In this document: piece by piece, positions 11,920 through 23,673 of the stretch
How the letters are laid out: the number at the start of each line of letters is the position of its first letter
Position numbering within the stretch: the stretch's first letter is position 1
NCBI GenBank assembly: GCA_003254925.1
Contig: QANZ01045835.1
Coordinates: 1 to 64,000, forward strand
Origin: Chamaecrista fasciculata
Taxonomy: Eukaryota > Streptophyta > Magnoliopsida > Fabales > Fabaceae
Direction of reading: 5' to 3'
Length of the DNA stretch: 64,000 nucleotides
Notes under the pieces: model-generated
Databases searched by the model: none
What the model was told of the DNA's origin: nothing
The model's input: the letters and a program-made list of their open reading frames with translations, nothing else
Program-made: the position numbers and the translations under genes

Positions 11920-12816
11920 ATTAAGGATTTAGGACATGCTAAGTACTTTCTAGGGGTTGAAATTGCTAGATCTCCTAAAGGCACTTTTATCTCTCAAAGA
12001 AAGTATATTTCAAATATTGTAAAATCTACTGGTTTGCAGAATGCAAAAACAGTAGCTATTCCTATGCCTCGTGGTCATCATTTTTCAGAAAATTCTCCTC
12101 TTTATAGTGAACCAGAGTCATACAGAAGATTAGTGGGCAGACTACTATATTTGAATATGACACGGCCAGACATTACCTACTCTGTACAGCGATTGAGTCA
12201 ACATGTTGCTGCTCCTACTGAAGATCATTGGAGTGCAACAATGCATGTGGTAAGATATTTGAAAGGAACACAAGCTATGGGTTTATTTTACAGAACAAAT
12301 TTAGATTTTTCACTAGTTTCCTTCAGCGATTCAGATTGGGCATCATGTCCTACTACTAGGAAGTCAACTACAGGTTTTTGTATTCTTTTGGGAAGTTCTT
12401 TGATTTCCTAGAAATCAAAGAAGCAAACTACTGTGTCAAGGTCATCTTGTGAAGCCGAATATAGAAGCATGGCTTCTTCAGTGTGTGAGTTAATGTGGCT
12501 GTCCTATTTGCTTAAGGATATGGGTGTTTCTTTTCCAACTCCAATTCCTTTTAATTGTGACAACAAAGCGGCTATCCACATCACCTCCAATCCAGTCTTC
12601 CATGAGCGAACTAAACACATTGACATAGACTGTCATGTGGTTAGGCAGCAGTATAAATCAGATTTTATCAGACCACAATTCATTTCCTCCCAGCTGCAAT
12701 TAGCAGATATTTTCACAAAGGCACTGTCCGAGCCTCAGTTTTCATTCATTTTGGGCAAGTTGGGAGTTTGTGCAAACATGTCCAACTTGAGGGGGGATGT
12801 AGAGGATAGTTATTAG
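11920..12816 (+). pseudogene. copia RT C-terminus and RNase H
   Basis: Begins in frame with IKDLGHAKYFLGVEIARS and continues to MTRPDITYSVQRLSQ, the RNase H block [38 protein letters not shown] and [16 protein letters not shown] at 12409-12411 replaces the usual Trp in LISWKSKKQ. The reading frame then runs to a stop at 12814-12816, just inside the 3' LTR. Confidence 0.9.
12789..12797 (+). other. Polypurine tract
   Basis: GAGGGGGGA directly precedes the TGTAGAGG start of the 3' LTR. It is the plus-strand primer site of the element. Confidence 0.9.
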
Positions 12817-13050
12817 AGTTAATATTAGTATTAGTAAATAATAGTTTTTACTGTCTATTATTACTGATATTAGTTACTATTAACTCAGCTAGCTCATTTC
12901 CATGTATTACAGTTTTAGTCCAAGTTCTTTCCGTGTATTACTGTTTTAGTCCTAGTTTTTCATCTTGTATCAGCAAGTATATAATACATTGTATTACTCA
13001 TTTCCTACTCAATAAATGAGATTAACCAATATACAATCTGAGATTGTTCA
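12798..13050 (+). repeat. 3' LTR of the copia element
   Basis: Runs TGTAGAGGATAG...TTGTTCA. Compared with the 5' LTR, three substitutions are seen: CCTAG/CCAAG, TTTTCC/TTTTTC and ATATATT/ATACATT. GTTTT follows at 13051, repeating the bases before the 5' LTR. Confidence 0.93.
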
Positions 13051-14751
13051 GTTTTGAATTACCTTGTTCCAAAACTTGTGTACTGTGAGTTTGCTTGAAT
13101 TCAATTGCTTCTCCAAATCAACACAACACACTGAACGAGATCTGAAACAGAGTGGAAAATAGTAAAAACAAATAAAAAATAAAAAATAATACTATATATT
13201 TGAGGAGATATAAACCCCAATACCATAAAAAAAAAAGAGATGCATTATAGCAAACCTTTCTTCTGAAAGTCATCGAGACAAGCAGGTTTTGCAAGGTTTA
13301 TCTGTGTTCCCTGCATTATGTATTTACACATCATAGATAATCAGCAAGAAAAATACTGGGTTAACAAGGATTGAAACTTAATAAAAACGAATTGAATATA
13401 AAAATCCAGAAGTACCCATCTAAGTAGTTCAAACAATTTTCAATTAAAATCAAACATTGTCTTTCATCATACATAAAACCAAACCTTTCTTAGATTTTGT
13501 TGAGAAAAAGAAAATTTATGAAAAGAAGGCGAAACTCTGCCTCTAACAATGCCAGTTTGATTATAAAGCCATACCTTTACTCCTTGAGATTTAGGAAAAG
13601 AATCCTCAAACTTGGCTAATTTCTGCACAAAATTACGAAAATAAAGTCAAAGAAAACTGAAGAAAAGAATTCTTACCCTAAATCCAGAAGTACCCATCTA
13701 AGTAGTTCAAACAAATTTCAGTTAAAATCAAATATTGTCTTTCATCATACAATAAACCAAGCCTTTCCCAGATTTTCTAGAGAAAAAGAAAATTTTTGAA
13801 AAGGAGGCAAAAGTCTACATCTAACAATACCGGTTAGATTATAAAGCCATACCTTCACTCATTGAGATTCAGGAAAGAAATCCTCAAACTTGGCTAATTT
13901 CTGCACAAAATTACGAAAATAAAGTCAAAGAAAAATTGACATGGAAAGGAAATATTTCTATACAGCTTGAGTCAACAAATAGAATGACATTGAATAATAA
14001 AAATAATAAATGACTTTTCAGATTATTGTGAGGCGTAATTAGAACTTATCTTTAGAACCCTTCTCATTGCTCCTTTTCCGCCATCATGCCCTGAAATGTA
14101 AGAGGTAATCAAAAGTGAAAATTTAAAAAAGACAATACTAAAATCAAAAGTAACATTAACATATAGGATGCAACTAAAATTAAATTTCAGTTAAAATAAA
14201 ATATTTTCTTTCATCATACAGAAAACCAAGCCCATCACAAATTTTCTTGAGAAAAAGAAAATTTATGAAAAGAAGGGAAAAGTCTGCTTCTAACAATATC
14301 AGTTTGATAATAAAGCCATACCTTCACTCCTTGAGATTCAGGAAAAGGATCCTCAGACTTGGCTAATGTCTGCACAAAATTACGAAAATAAAGTCAAAGA
14401 AAAAATGACATGGATACTTCTATACAGCTTGAATCAATAAAAAGAATGACATTGAAAAATAAAAATAATAAATGACTTTTCAGATTATTGTGAAATGTAA
14501 TTAATTAGAACCTATCTTTAGAACCCTTCTCCTTGCTCCTTTTCCGCCATCATGTGCTGAAATGTAAAGAGGTAATCAAAAGTGAAAATTTAAAAAAGAA
14601 AAAACTAAATTAAAAGTAACATTAACATATATGATGCAACTAAAGAGAAATACAAAGTACAAAGTTAGAAATACTTCTATACAGCGTGAATCAACAAAAA
14701 CAATGACATTGAAAATTAGAAATAATAAATGACTTTTCAGATTACTGAGAT

Positions 14752-14890
14752 GTAATTAGAACTTATCTTTAGAACCCTTCTTGTGACGAATCTCAAGCTG
14801 TTTAGGTGTGTCAGTCTGCTCTAAACTAGAACTCAACAACCCTGCTGAAACTTGCACCTTTCACCATATTGACAGCTGAAAGACAAATTA
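14752..14890 (-). pseudogene. CCCH-gene exon joined directly to an MSH6 exon
   Basis: On the minus strand, CATGTAATTTGTCTTTCAG (ending about 14874) is followed by TGTCAATATGGTGAAAGGTG, reading CQYGERCKF. This is the intron 1 end and exon 2 start of the zinc-finger gene at 59,264-59,310, almost base for base. After QQ it passes without a break into MSH6 VLV.EQTDTPKQLEIRHKKGSKDK, as in the fragment at 2,949. Stops (GC-stop-VL) and an indel make it non-coding. The join falls at CAG, the position of the MSH6 splice acceptor. Confidence 0.85.
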
Positions 14891-15090
14891 CATGATGAGA
14901 GTAAAAAGATGCAAAAACTTAAAGCACAGAGGACAAGAGCTCCTTCATAAAGAAGACAAAAACAAAAGCAATATCACTCAACAGAAAATACTCCTCTCTC
15001 AAAGAAGATGAACTGGGGGGAATTTTTTTTTAAAAACTCTAGCATTGACAACCTACACTTTTGGCCAAAAAAAAAAGACACCCTACTACT
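14890..15090 (-). repeat. Inverted copy of CCCH-gene intron 1 (copy 1)
   Basis: Read on the minus strand this matches about 59,000-59,275 on the plus strand: GCTAGAGTTTTT, CAGTTCATCTTCTTTGAG, TTTTTGTCTTCTTTATG, GAGCTCTTGTCCTCT and TTTTTGCATCTTTTT occur in the same order. It contains a micro-insertion (TTTTGGCC-poly(A), about 15,057-15,076) between GACAACCTAC and GACACCCTAC that is absent from the 59-kb copy. Confidence 0.85.
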
Positions 15091-15654
15091 CTCACAAAGA
15101 AAACGGTGAATATATTTTACTAGTCAAATACATATAGAAGAGAAGAGAATCTAAAATTTTCTCTTTCCCAAATAGTAATTTACCATAAATAAAATACCAA
15201 AGAAGAGAATCTAAATTTCCTCTTTACCATAGAGTAATTTCGCCTAGAATAGTTAGTATGTTTGAATTTCTTGATCATCAGTTCTTGTAAAAACCTTGTG
15301 AAGGTTTTTCTTCATACAATAATACAGTTCATCATCCCAACTCACAAATCAAGTAATTAATCAAGAAGTAGCCCCACCCTCCCCACTGTATATCGAACAG
15401 AAAATAGCAAGTTAAAAAATTATTTTAAACAAATCCAGAACTCTGATGTGATCCTATATGCCCCTTCTCATAGTTTCTTGGTATGGACAACTCTCTAGGT
15501 TAAAAAAAAAAATTAAGTTACACCTATAACATAAATTCACACAAGCAGATACAAAACGAAGTTGGATTGTTCTATCATACACTTTGAGAAATGGAAAAAG
15601 GAAAAGCAATAACATTATAAGAAGCAATAACTCAAGACTGTAATGAAGATCACT

Positions 15655-16770
15655 ACAAAACAAATTTACCATTTCAGTTGAACAATGACAAAACATGTAC
15701 AACTACACATGCATTTACTCCCCCCCCCAATAGAAAAATAATGAAACTTTGAACTTTCACACTAAAAAACAACACATAAATATGTTTTTATCTTCATGCA
15801 TATGTTATGGACCTCTATAAACAGTAGAATGCAACAAAATGATATACTAATGAGAGTCGAGGTGAGAATCCAAAAAGCTCATAAACTTGGCTCAACCAAA
15901 GCGACTCGTAATGGTCACGACATTGTTCTCATCAAACTATATTAGGTTAGACCCTTCTTTTCTTCTCTAAGTGATAGGGCAAAGTGAGAATACTATAGGG
16001 TCAATCACAACAACAAGGATTCATGACTCACTTTGTCTCTCCCTTGGTCTCTCCCTCACTTATTTGCATATTCATCTTTCCACCTATCCGTTTTACGGTC
16101 TAGGTGAGGGCTGATCTCTTTCACCAATTTGCTTGTCTAAGTAAAGGCTAATAGAATATATTTCTTTCATCTATCCGTCTTACGGTCTAGACGATAATAA
16201 CATATATTCACCCATCCATTTTACGGTCTAGGAAAAGGGCTCATTTTCGGAATTTTCTTTATTGTCTAAGTGAGGACATATTTTTTCCATCTATCCGTTT
16301 TACGGTCTAGAAGAATATTGATGTATTTTCACCTATCCGTTTTACAGTCTAGGAGAAGGCTAATCTCATTTTCACCTATCCGTTTTCAGGTCAAGCATAG
16401 GACTAATCTCATTTTCACCAACAATAAATGTGAGAAGATAGAGGTTTGACCTAGTATAATAGTTTTATGGGTTCAAAAATTCTGCCAAGAACCACTTTCA
16501 TGACGTTTGGACGAGCTGAGTGAGTGAGCCTTTTGGATTCTCACCTCAACCATCATCTATATATCATTATATTGTATTCAACTATATATAAAGATCACAA
16601 CATATGCATGAAGTTTGAACACATTTTTGTATTGTTTTTTTAGTGTGGAAGCATGATGGTCCAATGCTTTACATTTGGACAAGTAAATACAAGTGTTGAT
16701 TTATCTTTGTGAATTATGCTTTGCCATTGTTTTACCAACATGATGATATTTGTAATTTTTCTTTCATAAG
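15655..16770. mobile_element. Long inverted-repeat element with minisatellite core (copy 1)
   Basis: The left arm (about 15,655-15,945) and right arm (about 16,440-16,770) are imperfect reverse complements. Paired landmarks are AACAATGACAAAACAT with AATTATGCTTTGCCATTGTT, CTTCATGCATATGTTATG with CAACATATGCATGAAG, AATGATATAC with ATATCATTATAT, and GAGGTGAGAATCCAAAAAGC with GCCTTTTGGATTCTCACCTC. Between the arms lies the CATCCGTTTTACGGTCTAG minisatellite. No ORF was seen. It may be a non-autonomous foldback or Mutator-like element; target duplications were not identified. Confidence 0.75.
16081..16400. repeat. Minisatellite, CCTATCCGTTTTACGGTCTAG units (array 1)
   Basis: About six degenerate copies at irregular spacing of 40-70 bp share the core TATCCGTTTTACGGTCTAG. 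The core contains a small palindrome, CCGT-TTT-ACGG. The array forms the loop of the surrounding inverted repeat. Confidence 0.85.
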
Positions 16771-17639
16771 AGAACATGAGAGAAAACAAGCAAAAAAGAA
16801 GAGAGCAAAATACCAATCAACCGCAATTCTAGCTAATCTAGTGACTTGATTAACTGACAAAAAATCTATGTTAAAGAATCCAAGAAATCATACAAAATAA
16901 AAATGAAAACAAGCATGTAAATCAACACACAAGAGAAAGTCAAAGGAAAATGAAAAGTAATGCAAACAAATAGATTAATCAAAAAGTCGAGTACTATCTT
17001 GATCAAAACCTAAAACGCTATGATACTATGTGTGATACCAAGTGAATTAGGGCTATGATAGATGAAGAACTGTATTTTTCTATGAAGAAGAAACTTAACA
17101 ATGCTTTTACAAAGCTGATGATCAGAACCAAAAAATTGAAACATACAAAAAAACTATTCTAGACTATATTCTAACTCCTAATAAAGAGCATTCATAACTC
17201 TAACTAATTACAGCTAATCACAATAATTACATAATAAATAGCATTTATCTCACAAAAACCAATGTGACAATTAAATAATTGATAGTGATGAAATGTGAAG
17301 CATATTAATTTTTTGTACAAATAATTAGTACGCCAATAATTTTTTTTCCGTAAACTGAGAGTACACCAAAGCCACAACCAGCAGACCAACAAAGTCTTAG
17401 TTGGTGTTATAATCTTCACTGAAAACATGGTCTACGGAGCTTAACATTAAAAAGGGTTTGGTAAACAAAACAATGAGGAAACAAATGCAGAATGACCGGA
17501 AGACAATGAATTTGATAAATATATATTTCAAATAAATTGGCTGATTTCAAAATGTGTTATTTAACTTCATATTGTTTTTCATTATTCTATTACAAATTAA
17601 ATTAAATTTAAAATAATCATAAATTAATTGAAAAAAGAC

Positions 17640-18387
17640 ATCTACAAATAGAATCATATACAAACAAAAGAGGTACAAAATATAACCTAATCATTTTCTT
17701 TATGACACTGTAATGATGTTATTGAAAAAAATAGAGACTAAAATAAATATGCATGATTACTTGGGATCCTAAAGAAAAACTCTAAAGTACACATACAGTA
17801 AGTCAAGCCACTCCGTCTCATAAATATATATTTCAAACAAATTGGCTGATTTCAAAATGTAATTTAACTTACTATTGTTTTTCATTATTCTATTACCAAT
17901 TATATTTAGTTTAAAATAATCATAAATTAATTGAAAAAAGACACCTAAAAATGGAATTATATACAAACAAATGAGGTACAAAATATAATCTTATCATTTT
18001 CTTTATGACAATGTAATGATGTTATTGACAAGGATATAGACCAAAATAAATATGCATGATTACCTGGGATAGTAAAGAAAGTCTAATCCTGTAAAGTATA
18101 GATATTGTAAGTCAAGCTCTGCTCTTTCACTCCGTTGATAAATATATATTTCAAACAAATTGGATGATTTCCAAATGTTATATAACTTTCTATTGTTTTT
18201 CATTAGTCTATTACAAATTAAATTTAGTTTAAAATAATCATAAATTATTTGAAAAAAGACATCTAAAAGTGGAGTTATATACAAACAATTGAGGTACAAA
18301 ATATAATCCTATCATTTTCTTTATGACAATGTAATAATGATGTTATTGACAAGGATAAAGAGACCAAAATAAATATGCATCATTACC
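17640..18387. repeat. Tandem ~300-bp repeats of an MSH6-exon 3' half
   Basis: Three units are marked by a GATTACCTGGGA-type donor region at about 17,757, 18,060 and 18,385. Each carries, on the minus strand, a version of the exon tail LDLQYVYFRVLDFL and its following intron. The same set recurs at about 24,746/25,067/25,382 and 27,943/28,264/28,579. Confidence 0.8.
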
Positions 18388-18622
18388 TGGGATTCAAAAG
18401 AAAGTCTAAAACTCTAAAGTACACATATTGTAAGTCAATATCTTTCACTTCATCTGGATCCATTTCAAGAAGTTCATAAAATTTATCCATCTGCTCCAAC
18501 TGAAAACAAGTTTCATTAGACATCACAGTAATGACAACAATAAATATTAGCTGCACCAGACAAGTCACCTTAAAGAGTAGAATTTTGTCCATATGCTTCG
18601 ACTTGAACTCCCACCATTGCTT
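18387..18622 (-). pseudogene. MSH6 fragment, two well-preserved exons
   Basis: The exon 18622-18569 (acceptor TGATTCAG-like TACAG, donor GTGACTTG) reads KQWWEFKSKHMDKILLFK. The exon 18499-18387 (acceptor GTTTTCAG, donor GTAATG) reads KFYELLEMDPDEVKDIDLQY followed by VYFRVLDFLLNPR. The family block is [33 protein letters not shown], so the match ends at LQY and the tail differs. Both exons are open with good splice sites, and the intron between them is 69 bp. The DNA-clamp and ATPase parts of MSH6 are absent, so no repair function is expected. Confidence 0.85.
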
Positions 18623-19176
18623 CTGTATTGATAAACAAGCCATATTAACATTGTTCAACAAGGAATACTTGAGTCTTATTATACTATTTTAGATGCAATT
18701 ACCTGCACATCTGACAAACTCTAATGTACAGCCAACACCAACTGGGCAATTACAGGTGAGGCAAATACAAGCCAATGAATTATGAACAAATATATAACTA
18801 TGTAAAAGTAGAAAATAATAAATGGGTTTTACAGTTTCTTCTTTATAATTGTTTTATTTAGTTCTTTTCACAATCTCAAAATGTATAATGACAATTTTTA
18901 ATAGTTGTTTTTAGAACAGTGACAAGAAGGCTTGATTTAACTTCACAGAAAGCAGAGAAATCCCAAAATAGAAAAACAGCATATGAAGACATATATATAA
19001 ATCAGAGCATTCTCAATCAGAGAACCACTACTTGTGATTTTGAAAAAAAGTTAGTGGAAAAAGTACATTTAGAGCTTCTAGTTTTAAGTTCTTTTCACAA
19101 TCTTAGAAGCATGATGATAGTCTTTAGAAAGTATTCTCAGAACAGTGATAAGAAAAACACTTTTAGAAATAGAGTT

Positions 19177-19345
19177 TCAAATCCATTGAATTTTACCGAA
19201 AGTAACTTCCCAAAAAAAAACGTATAGAAAACAGAGAAGAACAGCACATGAAGATGTAACAAGAGACAAGGTAGCAATGTTATAGAAAACTTGAGTACTA
19301 TGAGTTAGCTTGAATTCAATTGCTTCTCCAAATCCACACGACCCA
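19177..19345 (-). pseudogene. Array exon of the GLVDFGEAIELK type, damaged copy
   Basis: On the minus strand, about 19,345-19,285 corresponds to the exon that reads GLVDFGEAIELKKLNVHKFW at 29.6 kb. Here it is frameshifted (CGFGEAIEFKLTHSTQ). Related copies lie near 5,815-5,890, 13,065-13,140 and 21,105-21,165. I do not recognise the protein family. Confidence 0.45.
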
Positions 19346-21769
19346 CTGAACGAGATCAGAAACAGAGTGGAAACTAATATAAACGAATAAAAAATAATAC
19401 TATATATTTGAGGAGATATAAACCCCAATACCAGAAAAAAAAAAAAAAAGATGCATTAGCAAACCTTTCTTCTGAAAGTCATCCAGACAAGCAGCTTTTA
19501 CAAGGTTTATCTGTGTTTCCTGCATTATGTATTTAACAACATAGATAATTAGCAAGAAAAAGACTGGGTTAACAAGGATTGAAACTTAATAAAAACGAAT
19601 TGAATATAATAACACCATAAAAATCCAGAAGTACCCATCTAAGTAGTTCAAACAACTTTCAGTTAAAATCAAATATTGTCTTTCATCATACTTACCAAGC
19701 CTTTCCCAGATTTTCTAGAGAAAAAGAAAATTTTTGAAAAGAAGGCAAAAGTCTACATCTAACAATACCAGTTTGATTATAAAGCCATACCTTCACTCGT
19801 TGAGATTTAGGAAAAGAAACCTCGAACTTGGCTAATTTCTGCACAAAATTATGAAAATAAAATCAAAGAAAAAATGACATGAAAATACTTCTTCTATACA
19901 GCTTGAATCAACAAATAGAATGACATTGAAAAATAAAAATAATAAATGACTTTTCAGATTATTGTCAGACGTAATTAGAACTTATCTTTAGAATCCTTCT
20001 CCTTGCTCCTCTTCCGCCATCATGCGTTGAAATGTAAGAGGTAATCAAAAGTGAAAATTTAAAAAAGACAACATTAAATTTCAAAGTAACATAAACATAT
20101 ATGATGCAACTAAAATTAATTTTCTGTTAAAATCAAATATTGTCTTTCATCATACATAAAACCAACCCTTTCCCAGAGTTTCTTGAGAAAAAGAAAATTT
20201 CAAGAAAATTTATGAAAAGAAGGCAAAAGTCTGCTTCTAACAATACCAATTTGATTAATAAGCCATACCTTTACTCCTTGAGATTTAGGAAAAGAATCCT
20301 CAAACTTGGCTAATTTTTGCACAAAATTACGAAAATAAAGTCAAAGAAAAACTAAAGAAAATAGTTCTCACCCTAAATCTAGAATTACCCATCTAAGTAG
20401 TTCAAACAATTTTTGTCTTTCATCATACATCAAACCAAGCCTTTGCCAGATTTTCTAAAGAAAAAGAAAATTTATGAAAAGAAGGCAAAAGTTTGCATCT
20501 AACGATACCAGTTTGATTATAAAGTTATACCTCCGCTCCTTGAGATTCAGGAAAAGAAGCTTCAGACTAGGCTAATTTCTGCACAAAATTACGAAAATAA
20601 AGTGAAAGAAAAGATGACATGGAAATACTTTTCTATACAGCTTGAATCAACAAAAAGAATGACATTGAAAAATAAAAATAATAAATGACTTTTCAGATCA
20701 TTGTGAGAAGTAATTAGAACTTATCTTTAGAACCCTTTTTCTCCTTCCTCTCATGTGCTGAAATGTAAGAGTTAATCAAAAGTGAAAATTTAAACAAGAC
20801 AACATTAAAATTAAAAGTAACATTAACATATATGATGCAACTAAATACATGGTACAAAAATAGAAATACTTCTATACAGCTTGAATCAACAAAAACAATG
20901 ACATTGAAAAATAAATGACTTTTCAGATTATTGTGAAATGTAATTAGAACTTATCTTTAGAACCCTTCTCCTTGCTAGCGTTCTGCCATCATGCCCTGAA
21001 ATCTGAGACATAATCAAACGTGAATAGCTAAATTTGGATTAAAAATTAATAATGAACAGACAAGGGAGCAACAGTGAGGTGAAATTACCTTGCTCCAAAA
21101 CTTGTGTACATTGAGTTTCTTCAATTCAATTGCTTCTCCAAAATCAACAAGACCCACAGAACGAGCAAAAACAGAATGGAACTTAATAAAAATGAATAAA
21201 GAAATGGAAAAGAAAATAAAAAAATACTATATCTTTGAGAAGCATTAGCAAACCTTTCTTTTGAAGGACATCGAGACAAGCAGCTTTTGAGAAGCATTAT
21301 GTATTTACACAACATAGATAATCAGATTATTGTGAGATGTAATTAGAAGGTACAAAAATAGAAATACTTCTATACAACTTGAATATAAAAACACAACGAC
21401 ATTGAAAAAGAAAATTTATGAAAAGATGGGAAAAGTCTGCTTCTAACAACACCAGTTTGATTATAAAGCCATACCTTCACTCCTTGAGATTCAGGAAAAG
21501 GATCCTCAGACTTGGCTAATCTCTGCACAAAATTACGAAAATAATGTCAAAGAAAAAATGCCATGGATACTTCTATACAGCTTGAATCAACAAAAAGAAC
21601 GACATTGAAAAATAAAAATAATAAATGACTTTTCAGATTATTGTGAGACGTAGTTAGAACTTATCTTGAGAACCCTTCTCCTTGCTCCTTTTCCGCCATA
21701 ATGTGCTGAAATGTAAGAGGTAATCAAAAGAGAAAATTTAAAAAAGACAAAACTAAAATTAAAAGTAAA

Positions 21770-21960
21770 GCATAGAGGACAAGAGCTCCTCCACAAAGAA
21801 GACAAAAACAAAAGCAATATCACTCAACAGAAAATACTCCTCTCCCAAAGAAGATGAACTGGGGGAAATTTATTTTTAAAAACTCTAGCATTTTGCTCCA
21901 ACCAAAGACACCCTACACTTTTGGCCAAAAAAACAGACACCCTACTCTCACAAAGAAAAC
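21770..21960 (-). repeat. Inverted copy of CCCH-gene intron 1 (copy 2)
   Basis: Second copy of the segment at 14,890-15,090, again matching 59,000-59,200 on the opposite strand, including AAAGACACCCTAC against the gene's ACAGTGTCTTTGG. It carries the TTTTGGCC-poly(A) micro-insertion (about 21,917-21,934) between two copies of AGACACCCTAC (21,906-21,916 and 21,935-21,945). Confidence 0.82.
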
Positions 21961-22140
21961 GGTGAATATATTTTACTAGTCAATCAAATACATATAGAAG
22001 AGAATCTAAATTTCCTCTTTATGTTTGAATTTCATGATCATCAGTTCTTGTAAAAACCTTGTGAAGGTTCTTCTTCATACAATAATACAGTTCATCATTC
22101 CAACTCGCAAATCAAGTAATTAATCAGGAAGTAGCCCCCC

Positions 22141-22145
22141 NNNNN
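22141..22145. other. Assembly gap in a C homopolymer
   Basis: Five N bases interrupt a run of C (22,135-22,167). The paralogue near 15,371 has only short C runs at this place (CCCCACCCTCCCC), so the length here is unreliable. Confidence 0.97.
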
Positions 22146-22454
22146 CCCCCCCCCCCCCCCCCCCCCCAACTGTACATCGAACAGAAAATAGCAAGTTCAA
22201 AAATTATTTTAAACAAATCCAGAACTCAGATGTGACCATATAATGCCCCTCCCTACTCATAGTTTCTTGGTATGGACAGCTCTCTAGGTTATAAAAACAA
22301 AAAATTAAGTTACACCTATAACATAAATTCACACAAGCAGATACAAAACGAAGTTGGATTGTTCTATCATACACTTTGCAAAATGGAAAAAGAAAAAACA
22401 ATAACATTATAAGAAGCAATAACTCAAGACTGTAAAGAAGATCACTACAAGACA

Positions 22455-23400
22455 AATTTACCATTTCAGTTGAACAATGACAAAACATAATATATATACA
22501 TATACACCATAAAGATAAATCAATTCTCACCCTAACAATATAATCAACTACACAAGCATTTACTCCCCCAATAGAAAAATAGCGAACCTTTGAACTTTCA
22601 CAGTAAAAAACAACACATAAATGTGTTTTTATCTTCAGGCATATGTTGTGGACCTCCATAAACAGTAAAATGCAACAAAATGATATACTAATGAGAGTCG
22701 AGGTGAGAATCCAAAAAAGGCTCATAAACTTGGCTCAACCAAAGCAACTCGTAATGGTCACGACATTGTTCCCATCAAACTATACTAGGTTAGACCCTTA
22801 TTTACTTCTATATTTTTCACCTATCCGTTTTACGGTCTAGGTGAGGGCTGATTTCTTTCACCAATTTTCTTTCATCTATCCGTTTTACGGTCTAGACGAT
22901 AATAACATATATTCACCCATCCGTTTTACGGTCTAGGAGAAGGCCTCATTTTCGGAATTTGCTTTATTGTCTAAGTGAGGACATATTTTTTTTCATCTAT
23001 CCGTTTTACGGTCTAGACGATAATCTCATATTCACCTATCCGTTTTACGGTCTAGGTAGAAACTAACACCAACAATAAATGTGAGAAGATAGAGGTTTGA
23101 CCTAGTAAAATAGTTTTATGGGTTCAAACATTCTGCCAAGAACCACTTTCATGATGTTTGGACGAGCTGAGTGAGTGAGCCTTCTGGATTGTCACCTCAA
23201 CCATCATCTATATATCATTATATTGTATTCAACTATATATAAAGATCACAACATATGCATGAAGTTTGAACACATTTTTGTATTGTTTTTTAATGTGGAA
23301 GCATGATGGTCCAATGCTTTACATTTGGACAAGTAAATACAAGTGTTGATTTATCTTTGTGAATTATGCTTTGCCATTGTTTTACCAACATGATGATATT
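22455..23400. mobile_element. Long inverted-repeat element with minisatellite core (copy 2)
   Basis: Same architecture as the element at 15,655-16,770: left arm about 22,455-22,800, minisatellite 22,816-23,062, right arm about 23,085-23,400. It lies in the larger duplicated block (about 14,940-17,757 matching about 21,770-24,746), so it was copied with its surroundings. A third, partial copy begins in mid right arm at 26,453. Confidence 0.75.
22816..23062. repeat. Minisatellite, CCTATCCGTTTTACGGTCTAG units (array 2)
   Basis: Five copies of the core, more uniform than in array 1 (all keep CCGTTTTACGGTCTAG). It is the centre of the inverted repeat. Confidence 0.87.
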
Positions 23401-23673
23401 TCCAATTTTTCTTTCATAAGAGAACATGAGAGAAAACAAGCAAAAAAGAAGAGAGCAAAATACCAATCAACCGCAATTCTAGCTAATCTAATGACTTGAA
23501 TAACTGAAAAAAACTCTATGTTAAAGAATCCAAAAAATCATACAAAATATAAAAGATAACAAGCATGTAAATCAACACACAAGAGAAAAATGAAAGGAAA
23601 ATGAAAAGTAATGCAAACAAATAGATTAATCAAACAGTCGAGTACTATCTTGATCAAAACCTAAAACACTTTG

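Larger units (their letters stand above)
8129..13050 (+). mobile_element. Ty1/copia LTR retrotransposon, both LTRs present, coding region broken
   Basis: The element runs TG...CA, from 8129 to 13050, with LTRs of 258 and 253 bp. A perfect 5-bp target duplication, GTTTT, lies at 8124-8128 and 13051-13055. The unoccupied site is visible in array paralogues, for example around 5804-5808. Gene order is gag, protease, integrase, reverse transcriptase, RNase H, which defines copia. The LTRs differ by three substitutions in the main body plus one rearranged patch just after the start. This suggests a fairly recent insertion, yet the coding region has two in-frame TAG codons inside conserved motifs, one early TAG between integrase and RT, and two frameshifts. 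It probably moved with proteins supplied by another copy, or decayed quickly. Confidence 0.95.

Noticed and set aside
16081..16400. Regularly recurring ~20-bp unit, CRISPR-like at first sight
   Set aside because: Spacing is irregular, spacers share sequence, and the host is a plant. It is a minisatellite inside an inverted-repeat element.
22204..22725. 173-codon minus-strand frame, the longest in the array
   Set aside because: It covers the left arm of the inverted-repeat element, is Cys/Leu/Phe-rich and has no domain. The paralogous arm near 15,454 breaks the frame.
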